The position numbers and the translations under genes are program-made. From the NCBI GenBank assembly GCA_052148435.1, contig JBKQIF010000055.1:19015-83014 (forward strand): a DNA stretch of 64,000 nt. The letters run 5' to 3'. Source of the DNA: JBEKYD01 sp052148435. Lineage in GTDB: Bacteria; Acidobacteriota; Terriglobia; Bryobacterales; Bryobacteraceae. How positions within the stretch are numbered: the first letter of the stretch is position 1; every line of letters begins with the position of its first letter. Below are positions 10,309 through 18,575 of this stretch, one piece after another. The notes below the pieces were generated by a model, which made no database searches, was not told the origin of the DNA, and worked only from the letters and a program-made list of their open reading frames with translations.

Positions 10309-11169
10309 CTAGAAAGCTCCGGCAGGGACGGGGACGGGGACAGGCAGCGCCGGCGAGCGCCATGGAAGCGGCCGCGGCGAGCGACGGGCGTGGTCCGGCA
10401 AGGGGCTCGATATCACTGGAGCCTGAGACAGGCAGGTACCGAGTTCGCCGATCCAAGCCCGGTACTTGGGATTGGGATAGCGGGAATCGAAGCGCAGAAT
10501 TTCCATTTCACATCGATACTGCGGATCGTAATAAGGAGGCAGTTCTTCTCCATCCGCCTGTAATGCGGAGAGACCGAGGCGGCGGAGTATGGGCGCCGAA
10601 TCATGCCTGCGGGTGGCGGTGGCGAGTCCGGAGCACCCTCCCAGCAATTGCAGGAGTCCGTAGGTACTCAAGATGGTTCGCAAGGGTTCGGCAGTCAAAC
10701 GGCGCTCCGGCGAGACTGCCCAGCCTCCGACTTCCCCAAAACCGATTCGCTCCCGTTCGGCCCGGGTCATTTCACGCTCCACTGCCTGACGTAATACGGG
10801 GCCCCAAACCGCGGAACTCGTCAGGGCGGAATGGCGGAGCCAGAGCTCGTCGAATCTGGTGCAGTTTCCTTCCGGAAAAAAGCGTAAACAAGCCACTATG
10901 GCACCGGCCTTATTCAATGTAAGCACGTGCCAACTGTATTCGTCGATCACGAGTCTGTGGCGGCCATCAGCCGTCAATTCGTCGGGCAGAATGGCATGGT
11001 CCTCAAGATAAACGGAGCCGCGAAAGCGTTGCATCTCCGCAAGCAAGTTGGAGCGCAGGGCGCCGTTCCGTTCTATGTGCTTGAAAACAGGAGGAACTTC
11101 GGTTGCAACAGGACATAGAACCACCGGGGAGAACCCCGTTGAAGCAAAAGAGCTGATAATAGATCTCAC
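10309..11169 (-). CDS. GNAT-fold N-acyltransferase, autoinducer-synthase/N-acyl amino acid synthase-like
   Basis: About 286 residues. The core around YLEDHAILPDELTADGRH, the DEYSWHVLTL segment and VACLRFFPEG resembles the beginning of LuxI/FeeM-type acyltransferases, where Asp and Arg residues shape the acyl-donor site. Further on, GEVGGWAVSPERR and a long helix then LRRLGLSAL match the GNAT end. These families transfer an acyl chain from acyl carrier protein to an amine. The start is uncertain: GTG at 11169 has a TGGAGA ribosome site 9 bases upstream, while a TTG at 11202 would extend it. It is followed by the VAO-family oxidase. Product and substrate are unknown; the fold assignment is moderately sure. 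Confidence 0.65.
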   Translation of the reverse strand: MRSIISSFASTGFSPVVLCPVATEVPPVFKHIERNGALRSNLLAEMQRFRGSVYLEDHAILPDELTADGRHRLVIDEYSWHVLTLNKAGAIVACLRFFPEGNCTRFDELWLRHSALTSSAVWGPVLRQAVEREMTRAERERIGFGEVGGWAVSPERRLTAEPLRTILSTYGLLQLLGGCSGLATATRRHDSAPILRRLGLSALQADGEELPPYYDPQYRCEMEILRFDSRYPNPKYRAWIGELGTCLSQAPVISSPLPDHARRSPRPLPWRSPALPVPVPVPAGAF

Positions 11170-11534
11170 CGGTAGATTTCTCCAAAAAAGGCATTTGCCC
11201 AATGTCGCCTTTCGGTCGGAATTGAAACCTGCGAGAAAGCGTAAACTCTATGAAAGCCGGCCCTAAAAAAGGCGCATTTATATCCTAGTTCGCCCTTGCA
11301 GCAAATGTCTGCCCTGAAAAAAGACAGTATTAGTTAGGAAGGCAAGATAACTATTCGGGGCGAAATTGTGTTAATTTTTACAAACTCTCTAATTTGTGAA
11401 GAAAGAAACAGTGCAATTGATCGGCCAACCTGGGGTGCTCTGAACAAGAGTCTTGCGGGTGGTTCCGAGAACCTTTTACACTTCTTTGGAATGCACCTTT
11501 TACACGGTTATCCAGGATGACACGATCCCCCCAA
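11170..11534. other. AT-rich intergenic region, probable promoter region of the acyltransferase operon
   Basis: Noticeably richer in A/T than its surroundings, especially 11270-11400. It lies between the end of the vitamin B6 operon and the start of the acyltransferase gene. Two copies of CCTTTTACAC occur near 11471 and 11490. No reliable hexamer pair or terminator was assigned, and no gene is seen. Confidence 0.4.
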
Positions 11535-11996
11535 TTACACCGGGAGCTGGCCGCTACCCTGGCCACGGAAGCGGGAGCGGGGTTGGGGGTGCTCGCGGCG
11601 GAGATCGAGGAGCAGCTTCATGACGCGTTGTTCGATTTCGTCGCGCACCTGGCAGTGCTTGTCGTAATCCATGGCGACGGGGTCGGGCACTTCCCATTCT
11701 TCGACGGGCGCCTTCAGGTCTTGGCGCAAGGGCACGCCGCTGATGTTGACGACGGCATCGAATTGTACGCGGGCGAGCTGGCGCAGGGTCTTGGGAAAAT
11801 GTTCGCTCAAGTCGATGTTCTTTTCGCGCATGGCGCGGATGGTATCGGAGGCCACGCGAGTGGCCGGTGCGAGACCGGCGCTGGCCGCAATCAGGACGTC
11901 GGACCCATAGTGGCGGGCGAACCCCTCGGCCATTTGGCTGCGGCAGGCGTTGCCGATGCACACAAACAGAACGCGTTTTTTGTCGCGGCCGCTCAC
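11535..11996 (-). CDS. Low-molecular-weight protein-tyrosine-phosphatase-like protein
   Basis: 153 residues, starting at a GTG that overlaps the pdxT stop codon by 4 bases. The phosphate-binding loop is the CX5R motif CIGNACRS near the N-terminus, followed by QMAEGFARHYG. VPDPVAMDYD near residue 110 gives the general-acid Asp of LMW phosphatases. Thioredoxin-linked arsenate reductases of the same fold need two further redox Cys residues; only one other Cys (HCQVRDE) is present, so a phosphatase is favoured over ArsC. It is the last gene of the mocR-pdxS-pdxT cluster. Its role there is unknown. Confidence 0.82.
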   Translation of the reverse strand: MSGRDKKRVLFVCIGNACRSQMAEGFARHYGSDVLIAASAGLAPATRVASDTIRAMREKNIDLSEHFPKTLRQLARVQFDAVVNISGVPLRQDLKAPVEEWEVPDPVAMDYDKHCQVRDEIEQRVMKLLLDLRREHPQPRSRFRGQGSGQLPV

Positions 11997-12571
11997 AGTT
12001 TCTCCAGGAAAAGGGCGTGCACGCGGGGATCGGCGCTCAATTCGGGATGGAAGGTGGCGGCCAGGTGGCGGCCCTGCTCGACCAGCACCGGGTCGCCGTG
12101 GTATTCCGCCAGAACTCGAACGGAAGGGCCGAGCCGGCGGATGATGGGAGCGCGGATGAAAACGGCTTCCAGCTTGCCGGGGGCGGTGCGGGATTCGAAT
12201 TCCGGCTCGACCTCGATTTCCACCACGCGGCTGTCGATCTGCCGCCCGTAGGCGTTCCGTTCCACTCCGATATCCATCAGCCCCAGCGACTCCTGCGCGG
12301 GATGGGAGACGTCGCTGGCAATCAGGATGGCCCCGGCGCACGTGCCGAAAACGGGCTTCTCCCGTCCAAACGCGGCTAGGGGCTCCATAAGATTATCGTA
12401 GCGAAGAAGCTTGAGCATGGTGGTGCTCTCACCGCCGGGAATCACCAGGCCGTCGATCCGGCCGAATTGTTCCCGGCTGCGCACAAAGACGGCGCGGGCG
12501 CCGGCGCGAACGATAGCCGCGCCGTGCGCCGCGAAATCGCCCTGCAGCGCCAGGACGCCGACCTGCTTCAT
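11993..12571 (-). CDS. pdxT: Pyridoxal 5'-phosphate synthase glutaminase subunit
   Basis: 192 residues, the usual PdxT length. It hydrolyses glutamine and channels ammonia to PdxS for ribose-5-phosphate-dependent PLP synthesis. Class I glutaminase features are all present: VGVLALQGDFAAH, the oxyanion loop IPGGESTTM, the nucleophile Cys in FGTCAGAI, and the catalytic HPE in TFHPELS. Its ATG overlaps the pdxS stop by one base (TAATG) and its own stop overlaps the next gene, so the three are translationally coupled. Confidence 0.97.
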   Translation of the reverse strand: MKQVGVLALQGDFAAHGAAIVRAGARAVFVRSREQFGRIDGLVIPGGESTTMLKLLRYDNLMEPLAAFGREKPVFGTCAGAILIASDVSHPAQESLGLMDIGVERNAYGRQIDSRVVEIEVEPEFESRTAPGKLEAVFIRAPIIRRLGPSVRVLAEYHGDPVLVEQGRHLAATFHPELSADPRVHALFLEKL

Positions 12572-13461
12572 TACCAGCCCCGGGTCTGCATCAGCTCCGA
12601 TTCGGGCAGTTTGGAGATGTCCAGGCCGGGCATGGCGTCACCCAGGGCGCGGCTGGCGGCGAGCAGTTTTTCGGGGTCGAGGTAGTTCTTGGCAGCCTGC
12701 ACGATGGCGGTGGCGCGGGCCGCCGGATCGGAGGATTTGAAGATGCCGGAACCGACGAAAACGGCTTCGGCGCCGAGCTGCATCACCAGGGCCGCATCGG
12801 CCGGAGTGGCAATGCCGCCCGCCGAAAAATTCGGTACCGGGAGCTGGCCATGTTCGGCCACCCATTCGACCAGCTCCAGGGGCGCCCCGAGCTCCTTGGA
12901 CTGGTGCACCAGCTCTTCTTTACCGAGCACGGTGAGCTGCTTCATTTGCTTAACGATGGTGCGGATGTGGCGCACCGCTTCGACAATGTTGCCGGAGCCG
13001 GCCTCGCCCTTGGTGCGGATCATGGCGGCGCCTTCGGCAATACGGCGGAGCGCTTCGCCGAGGTTGCGGGCGCCGCAGACGAACGGCACCTTGAACGGCG
13101 TCTTATTTATATGGTTCTCTTCGTCGGCGGGGGTGAGCACTTCGCTCTCATCGATGTAATCGACGCCGAGCGATTCCAGAATGCGCGCTTCGACGAAGTG
13201 GCCGATGCGCGCCTTGGCCATCACCGGGATGGTGACGGTGCTCATGATTTTTTCGATGATGGCGATGTTGGCCATGCGGGCGACGCCGCCTTCTTTACGG
13301 ATGTCGGCGGGGACGCGCTCCAGAGCCATGACGGCGCTGGCGCCCGCATCTTCGGCGATCTTGGCCTGATCGGCGTTGGTGACGTCCATGATGACGCCGC
13401 CCTTGAGCATCTCGGCCAATCCGACCTTTAGCCGGAACTGCTCACTGGAGAACTGAAACAT
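12571..13461 (-). CDS. pdxS: Pyridoxal 5'-phosphate synthase subunit
   Basis: 296 residues, the normal PdxS length. This (beta/alpha)8 enzyme condenses ribose 5-phosphate, glyceraldehyde 3-phosphate and ammonia into PLP as a dodecamer with PdxT. Recognisable segments include MLKGGVIMDVTNADQAKIAE, AVMALERVPADIR, the catalytic Lys in PVMAKARIGHFVEA, ESEVLTPADEENHI and VGSGIFKSSDP. It follows the MocR-type regulator by 37 bases on the same strand, with GGGAGGTATACG just before its ATG as a ribosome site. Confidence 0.98.
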   Translation of the reverse strand: MFQFSSEQFRLKVGLAEMLKGGVIMDVTNADQAKIAEDAGASAVMALERVPADIRKEGGVARMANIAIIEKIMSTVTIPVMAKARIGHFVEARILESLGVDYIDESEVLTPADEENHINKTPFKVPFVCGARNLGEALRRIAEGAAMIRTKGEAGSGNIVEAVRHIRTIVKQMKQLTVLGKEELVHQSKELGAPLELVEWVAEHGQLPVPNFSAGGIATPADAALVMQLGAEAVFVGSGIFKSSDPAARATAIVQAAKNYLDPEKLLAASRALGDAMPGLDISKLPESELMQTRGW

Positions 13462-13498
13462 TTCGTCGTATACCTCCCAATAAAAACGGTTTCGAACT

Positions 13499-14983
13499 TT
13501 AGACCATGGCCGGGGCGGGCTCGTCGTCGCGGACGGCGCCGGCCAGCTCGGCGGAAACGATGCGGCCGAGAATCGACAGTCCCTCGCGGATTTCCGCCGG
13601 CGACAGGCCGGCGAAACTCAGGCGGAGGCCGCCGGGGTCGTGACGCGACACGGCGAAGTAACGCGCCGGCAGGAAACTGACGCCTTCCTTTTGGGCGCGG
13701 CCGAGGAGGGCCGCGGCATCCAGAGGCTCGGGCAGGCGCAGCCAGAGATTCATGCCGCCTTCGGGGGTAGTCCAGCGCGCGCCGGGCGGCAACAGGTCGC
13801 GGCAGGCAGCCAGAGTGGCGCGCAGGCGATCGCGGCCGGCTTCGAGCATACGGGCAAGGTGCGCCGCCAGGCGGCCGGATTCGGCGAACTCCAGCAGCAC
13901 GGCTTGAGAGAGCTGGTCGCTATGCAGGTCGGCAGTCTCTTTGGCCTGGCGCAGGCGGTCGAGGAGCGGCTTGGGACCGACCACCCAGCCGACACGCAGA
14001 CCGGGAAAGCTGATTTTAGAAAAGCTGCGGAGCAACACGGTGCCGTCGCCGCGATCGAGCTGCTTCAGGGGCGGGATGGCCTGGCCCTCGTAGCGCAGGT
14101 CGACGTAGGGATCGTTTTCGACCACCGGGACGCGGGCCGCGCGAGCGGCATCGAGCAGGGCGTGACGCGCCGCCAGCGGCAGGGTAGCCCCGGTGGGATT
14201 CTGAAAATTGGGCGTCACCACCAACAGGCGAGGGCGCTCGCGCTGAAGGATGCGGGCCAGCGCCGGCACTTCCAGCCCTTCGGCGGACACCGGAACTCCG
14301 GCCAGTTGCGCGCCCAAGCCGGCCAGCAAATTCTTCAAACCGGGGTAGATGGGATCCTCGACGGCTACCGTATCGCCGGGCGAGAGAAGGACACGGCCGA
14401 TCAGGTCGAGCGCCTGCTGGCAACCGTTAGTGATGAGCACGTCGTCGTTCGGTCCGGCCAACCCCTGGCGGCGGGCGTCTTCAAGAAGATAACGCCGCAG
14501 CGGTTCATAGCCGCCGGGCGAACCGAGCTGCAAAATGTCGGCCAGGTCGGCATGCTCCAGCACGGCAGCGCAGGTGGCGCGAAATTCGTCCAGGGGAAAC
14601 AGGTCGCGAGACGGACGGGAGGTGGCAAAGCTGATGGTCTGGCGGGGCAAGGTGTCGCGGCTGGCTGCCGCACCGTGGCCGGTCGTGCCGGGTTCGGGGC
14701 GGCTGCTCCAATTGACGCCAGCGACGGAGGGACGCGCCGCGGCGCCGGTGACGAAGCTGCCGCGGCCGACATGGCCGCTGATCAGGCCCTCGGTTTCGAG
14801 CATTTCGTAAGCTGCGGAAATCGTGGTGCGGTTCAGGCCAAGCAAGCCAGCCAATTCGCGAGTGGCTGGGAGGCGTTCTCCGGTGGGCAGCTCACCGGAG
14901 CGGATTCTTGCTGCAATTTGCACAAAAATCTGCCGGTAGAGAGGGATATCGGAGTCATGCCGAAGCTGCGGCGTGAAATCCAT
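13499..14983 (-). CDS. MocR/PdxR-type GntR regulator with aminotransferase-like domain
   Basis: About 494 residues from the ATG at 14983. The N-terminal winged helix is GntR type (PLYRQIFVQIAARIRSG, then LPATRELAGLLGLNRTTISAAYEML, then GRGSFV). The rest is a fold-type I PLP domain with VTPNFQNPTG, ENDPYVDLRYEG and the PLP-lysine motif LRSFSKISFPGLRVGW. MocR proteins use PLP as effector, and PdxR members control pdxST. Here the regulator lies directly upstream of pdxS on the same strand rather than divergently, so it probably governs its own operon. A palindrome just upstream of this start may be its operator. Confidence 0.9.
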   Translation of the reverse strand: MDFTPQLRHDSDIPLYRQIFVQIAARIRSGELPTGERLPATRELAGLLGLNRTTISAAYEMLETEGLISGHVGRGSFVTGAAARPSVAGVNWSSRPEPGTTGHGAAASRDTLPRQTISFATSRPSRDLFPLDEFRATCAAVLEHADLADILQLGSPGGYEPLRRYLLEDARRQGLAGPNDDVLITNGCQQALDLIGRVLLSPGDTVAVEDPIYPGLKNLLAGLGAQLAGVPVSAEGLEVPALARILQRERPRLLVVTPNFQNPTGATLPLAARHALLDAARAARVPVVENDPYVDLRYEGQAIPPLKQLDRGDGTVLLRSFSKISFPGLRVGWVVGPKPLLDRLRQAKETADLHSDQLSQAVLLEFAESGRLAAHLARMLEAGRDRLRATLAACRDLLPPGARWTTPEGGMNLWLRLPEPLDAAALLGRAQKEGVSFLPARYFAVSRHDPGGLRLSFAGLSPAEIREGLSILGRIVSAELAGAVRDDEPAPAMV

Positions 14984-14984
14984 C

Positions 14985-15007
14985 ATCCAAAGCATACCAT
15001 ATTGGAT
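14985..15007 (-). promoter_or_regulatory. Interrupted palindrome and possible promoter at the mocR start
   Basis: ATCCAA at 14985-14990 and TTGGAT at 15002-15007 form a perfect 6-bp inverted repeat with an 11-base spacer, ending two bases upstream of the start codon at 14983. On the minus strand TTGCCC, 17 bases and TATGGT can be read as a weak promoter overlapping it. That would give an almost leaderless transcript and autoregulation. Pattern evidence only. Confidence 0.4.
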
Positions 15008-15054
15008 GGGCACGATTGGGGCAAGCGGGGCAGCCGGGACTCTACATAAATGGT

Positions 15055-15163
15055 AGGGCGGTGGACCCGCTGTTCTCCCGGAGAATCAAGCGCTCACCAT
15101 CTCCGGCAAGCCGGCCAGGGGGCCGGCTGCAGACCGGGGGTCCGCCCCACCGTGTGTGCCGGG
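15055..15163. repeat. Palindrome-rich intergenic element
   Basis: The left part reads GGGCGGTGGACCC and the right part GGGGGTCCGCCCCACC, an imperfect inverted pair. Between them AAGCCGGCC and GGCCGGCT form a second hairpin. The bases lie between the divergent-side end of the restriction gene and the mocR start. It looks like a dispersed chromosomal repeat, but no second copy is in the window. Confidence 0.4.
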
Positions 15164-15213
15164 GTTCGAAATTGGGGGCTGAGTGGCTTTGGACTGATAA
15201 CGGTTGGCCAGCG

Positions 15214-18120
15214 CTAGCGGTAGTTCGGGAGGGCTCTTACGATTCGCAACGTTTCGACGCTGACCCGTATCACCTGCCCGGCCAGTCGCACGATGTAGCC
15301 GGGATCGTCCTCGCGGTTCGGGTCGGACTCGCCTTTCACCTGGTATTGGTCAACGACCCATTCCAGTGCCGAGCGCGACCCGAGACGGTACTCGAAGGCT
15401 TCCGCCGGAATGCCGGTGAGGGTGATCGACTCGTTCACCTTGAGCGACTGCCGATCCGCGCTCAGCTTCATCTTGGCGACGCGCTCGGAGTACGGGACGT
15501 CTTTGTTCTCGACGAATTCCAGCGGCCAGGGATCGAGCGATTCGTATTCCACATGCAGGTGCGCCAGCTCCTTCCCGGCTTGGGCGAAAGCGGCGAAATC
15601 GGGAGCGAAGGGAATGCGCGGCAGTTCACGCTTGAGATTCGCCGCGTAGCGCTCGCGGTATTCGGGGTGGTGCAGCAGGGCGTAGAGATAATGAAAGACG
15701 TCTTCCTTGGTAATGGAGTCGTCGGAGTAGCGCTGGCGGAGTTGGGCGACGGCGGAGTCCTTGAGGTGGGAGAGAGGGAAGCACTGGCAGCTTGCTCCCG
15801 CGCCGACTACGTGCAGGTCTGGAACCACGTCGGTCATCAGTGTCATGAACGGCTTCTGGGAGGTAGACTCCGATACGGCGATGGCCTTACCGGACAGGCC
15901 GGGCCACTGAAGCACGCGGTCGATGGCGATTCGATCAAAGAACAGCCACCGCTTCGTGAACGGGCGATACAGCGCAGGGCGGATCTTGGCGTCTTCAAAC
16001 GCCGCCAGATTGCCGCGCTTGACGTTCAGCTTAAGGCCCTCGCTCCATTTGAGATGGTTGGGCCAGTCAGCGTCCGGACGGGCCTTATGGCGGTGGGCCT
16101 GTGTGTTGTATTCGTCTGTGAACGACTGCATCCGATTGGAAAGCGCATCGCGGCTCCAATCGTAGACAGCGGCGTCACGATTCGTGCTTACGCCCAGGGT
16201 TTGGAGCTCAAACATGTCAGAGATGGAGGGCCGCGCGGCGAACTCGTCGCCGTGCTTGGTGGAAATCCAGTTATGCTCGTCGTCTGGCTCAAATTCCTGC
16301 CAAGCGACCTCGCCGACCGAGAGGAACTCAAGCTTCTGGCCTTTGCGCCACGTTTCCGGCACGCGATGGTACCGGAGGCGTTGCTTGGCCCCTTTCCTTT
16401 TGACTGCCAGCGTAATGCCTACGCCCACTTGAATCCCGAACACATTATGCGTTGTCCCGCTGAGCTTCGGATTTTCCCGCACGTCGCCGTGAAGGTCGAT
16501 GTGGTCGATCCGTTGGAAGTCGCGCAGTAGGTGATCGCGCATTCCGTCGAAAGAGGACCTGAAGGTGAAGCTGTTGTTCGAGATGAAACAGACCAATCCA
16601 TCCCTGTCCCCGAGGCGGTCGGAGGCCCAGCGAAAAAATCTGACGTACATGTCCGAGAGCTTGTTCTTCAGCGTGGCGCTTGAGTCGGCGGCGTACGTGC
16701 GCTCGACGCGACGGTCGACCTCGTCATGTTTCCGGTTCTTGTTATTGTCGTTCTCGCTTTTTTGCCCCACGTTGTAGGGCGGGTTGCCGATAATCACGGT
16801 GATGGCCGCTTCCTTTTCCCGCTCCACGCGTTCGGTGTTGGCGGCGGTGAAGAGCCCGATCTGTTGCGACTCCGCCATGTCCAGCGTGTCGACGAAGCAC
16901 AGGCCGGGAAAGGGCTCATATTCGTTCATCCGCTCGTAGTAGGCGTGCTCGATGTTCAGGCTGGCTACGTAGTAGGGCAGCAGCATCACCTCATTCGCAA
17001 ACAGCCGCTTCTGGTACGCTTCCGCCAGCGCCCGCCCAGGCATGCGCTCGATCAGGTTCACCAGAAAATTTCCGGTCCCCGTGCACGGGTCGAGAATCAT
17101 GACTTCCGGCGAGGCCAGCGTGTACCCGAATTCCTCCTTTAGCGCCTGCTCCACGGAGCTGCACATGTAGTCGACGATCTCGCGCGGCGTGTACACAATG
17201 CCGTGCGTGTCCGCGACACTCGGCGAGAAACGCTGGAAGAATTGCTCGTAGACGGAGTTGAGAAAATCCTGCTTCTCGGTGAAGTGGCTAAGATTTGCGC
17301 CCTGCCGCTCGATGGCGTTGTAGTAGGGGTCGAGCTTCTTCAGGAATTCCGCCGACGAAAAGCTGCCGGAGGCGAGCGCATCGATCACGTTCTCGACCTG
17401 GGCGGCGATTACGTTGCGCTTGGTGAACTCGGGGTTCTGGAACAGGTTCCGCATCAGCCGCTCGGTCAAAAGATGCTGGATCAGCATCTCATCCACGTTT
17501 CCGTCCGAAAGGTCGGGATTGAGGGAGGCGCGGCAAAGCGTGACGAAAGTTGCAAAGGCCTCGCGGAATTTGCGGTTCTTCTTGTGCGCCTCGGCGATGT
17601 GTTCGCTCAGCGACTGGGCCAGGTCCGGGATGCGGCTCTTGAACTCGTTCATGGCGCGCTCGAACTCGCGCTCGTGCGACTCGTCGTGCGACAGGAAGCG
17701 GTTCAGAAGGTCCGCGACTTTGACCGCCTCCGCGAGGGCGAATTCGCCCGCCTCGCCGCGGTCCTGGTAGAGGACCGCTACGCGCGTGTCCTCAAAGATG
17801 GTGTTGCGCGCGGGGTACCCGGCCTTGAGCTTCTTCTGGATCTCGGCGGCGAGGTGGTCCGAGGTGTCCTTGGCTTCCCACCACCCACGCGCCAACCGGA
17901 ACTCGTCGCGCACGGTGCCGTCGGGCACCACCCGTTTTCCACCGGAGTAGGTGGAGAGTTCGGGCACCAGGGTCCAGCCGCGCCGCTTCGCAGCTTTGTC
18001 GAGGAGGTTCTGGAACGGCCCCTTCAGGCCCAGTTCGTGGACTACGAGCTGGTCTTTCAGGTGTTGGAGATCCTTCTGGTATGCCTTGATGATCGGATCG
18101 CTGGGGGCCAGTTCCAACAT
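15214..18120 (-). CDS. Single-chain nuclease-methyltransferase, type IIG/ISP-like restriction enzyme
   Basis: 968 residues. A PD-(D/E)xK nuclease motif is visible near the N-terminus: VVPDGTV (about 65-70) then WWEAKD (80-85). A gamma-class N6-adenine methyltransferase follows: YTPREIVDYM (310-319), SAM motif I DPCTGTGNF (344-352) and catalytic NPPY (446-449). The C-terminal third resembles a target-recognition region. No RecA-type helicase is present between nuclease and methylase, unlike full type ISP enzymes, so it may cut near its site as a type IIG enzyme. No separate specificity, helicase or DISARM/BREX gene is adjacent. A Phd/VapC pair lies on its upstream side. DNA target unknown. Confidence 0.82.
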   Translation of the reverse strand: MLELAPSDPIIKAYQKDLQHLKDQLVVHELGLKGPFQNLLDKAAKRRGWTLVPELSTYSGGKRVVPDGTVRDEFRLARGWWEAKDTSDHLAAEIQKKLKAGYPARNTIFEDTRVAVLYQDRGEAGEFALAEAVKVADLLNRFLSHDESHEREFERAMNEFKSRIPDLAQSLSEHIAEAHKKNRKFREAFATFVTLCRASLNPDLSDGNVDEMLIQHLLTERLMRNLFQNPEFTKRNVIAAQVENVIDALASGSFSSAEFLKKLDPYYNAIERQGANLSHFTEKQDFLNSVYEQFFQRFSPSVADTHGIVYTPREIVDYMCSSVEQALKEEFGYTLASPEVMILDPCTGTGNFLVNLIERMPGRALAEAYQKRLFANEVMLLPYYVASLNIEHAYYERMNEYEPFPGLCFVDTLDMAESQQIGLFTAANTERVEREKEAAITVIIGNPPYNVGQKSENDNNKNRKHDEVDRRVERTYAADSSATLKNKLSDMYVRFFRWASDRLGDRDGLVCFISNNSFTFRSSFDGMRDHLLRDFQRIDHIDLHGDVRENPKLSGTTHNVFGIQVGVGITLAVKRKGAKQRLRYHRVPETWRKGQKLEFLSVGEVAWQEFEPDDEHNWISTKHGDEFAARPSISDMFELQTLGVSTNRDAAVYDWSRDALSNRMQSFTDEYNTQAHRHKARPDADWPNHLKWSEGLKLNVKRGNLAAFEDAKIRPALYRPFTKRWLFFDRIAIDRVLQWPGLSGKAIAVSESTSQKPFMTLMTDVVPDLHVVGAGASCQCFPLSHLKDSAVAQLRQRYSDDSITKEDVFHYLYALLHHPEYRERYAANLKRELPRIPFAPDFAAFAQAGKELAHLHVEYESLDPWPLEFVENKDVPYSERVAKMKLSADRQSLKVNESITLTGIPAEAFEYRLGSRSALEWVVDQYQVKGESDPNREDDPGYIVRLAGQVIRVSVETLRIVRALPNYR

Positions 18121-18221
18121 CGGATCACTATGGTATCAGCCATCAACGGGACGTATTAAGGCGTAAGGGCAAGCTAAAGCATGCCCCACCTCGAACAGCG
18201 TGCTAAGCTGATATCTGACTG

Positions 18222-18237
18222 GTCTGACTGGTCAGAC
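18222..18237 (+). promoter_or_regulatory. Perfect palindrome upstream of the toxin-antitoxin genes
   Basis: GTCTGAC and GTCAGAC are separated by TG, giving a perfect 7-2-7 inverted repeat 11 bases before the antitoxin ATG. An extra TCTGACTGG direct copy lies just before it at 18214. Phd/YefM antitoxins repress their own operon at such sites, so this is the likely operator. Confidence 0.6.
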
Positions 18238-18248
18238 AGGGGAAGATC

Positions 18249-18575
18249 ATGCCGAAGGCGCTCCGAAAATCGAAACGGGGGACGGCTCGCGCGGGCGCCC
18301 GCAGCCCAAAGGCGGACGAACATTCGTGGCAGGTTCAAACCGCCAAGGCCCGGTTCAGCGAAGTCTTCCGCCTGGCTCGAACCCAGGGACCGCAGCGCAT
18401 TACCCGGCAAGGCAAAGAGGGCGTGGTGATGATCTCGAACGAGCAGTACGACCGGTTAACGGCGAGGCCGCGCCGGCCGAAGAGCATCGTGCAGTTCTTC
18501 CGGGAATCGCCGCTGGTTGGCGTGGATCTCGATTGGGAGCGCGACAAAGACACGGGTCGCGACATCGATCTGTGA
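18249..18575 (+). CDS. Phd/YefM family antitoxin
   Basis: 108 residues. After a basic, Ala-rich N-terminal tail of about 25 residues, the Phd/YefM fold reads WQVQTAKARFSEVFRLART, QRITRQGKEGVVMIS and EQYDRL. The C-terminal tail (about 75-108), with VGVDLDWERDKDTGRDIDL, would be the toxin-neutralising part. These antitoxins bind operator DNA through the N-terminal domain. The stop codon overlaps the toxin GTG by 4 bases. The long basic N-terminal extension is unusual; a later start is possible. Confidence 0.88.
   Translation: MPKALRKSKRGTARAGARSPKADEHSWQVQTAKARFSEVFRLARTQGPQRITRQGKEGVVMISNEQYDRLTARPRRPKSIVQFFRESPLVGVDLDWERDKDTGRDIDL

Noticed and set aside
11535..11996. Arsenate reductase (ArsC)
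   Set aside because: Only one Cys besides those of the phosphate loop is present, so the thioredoxin-type Cys triad is incomplete; the gene also lies with pdxST, not ars genes.
15140..15190. tRNA-like GGGGTTCGAAATT stretch
   Set aside because: No acceptor stem, anticodon arm or D arm can be folded around it.
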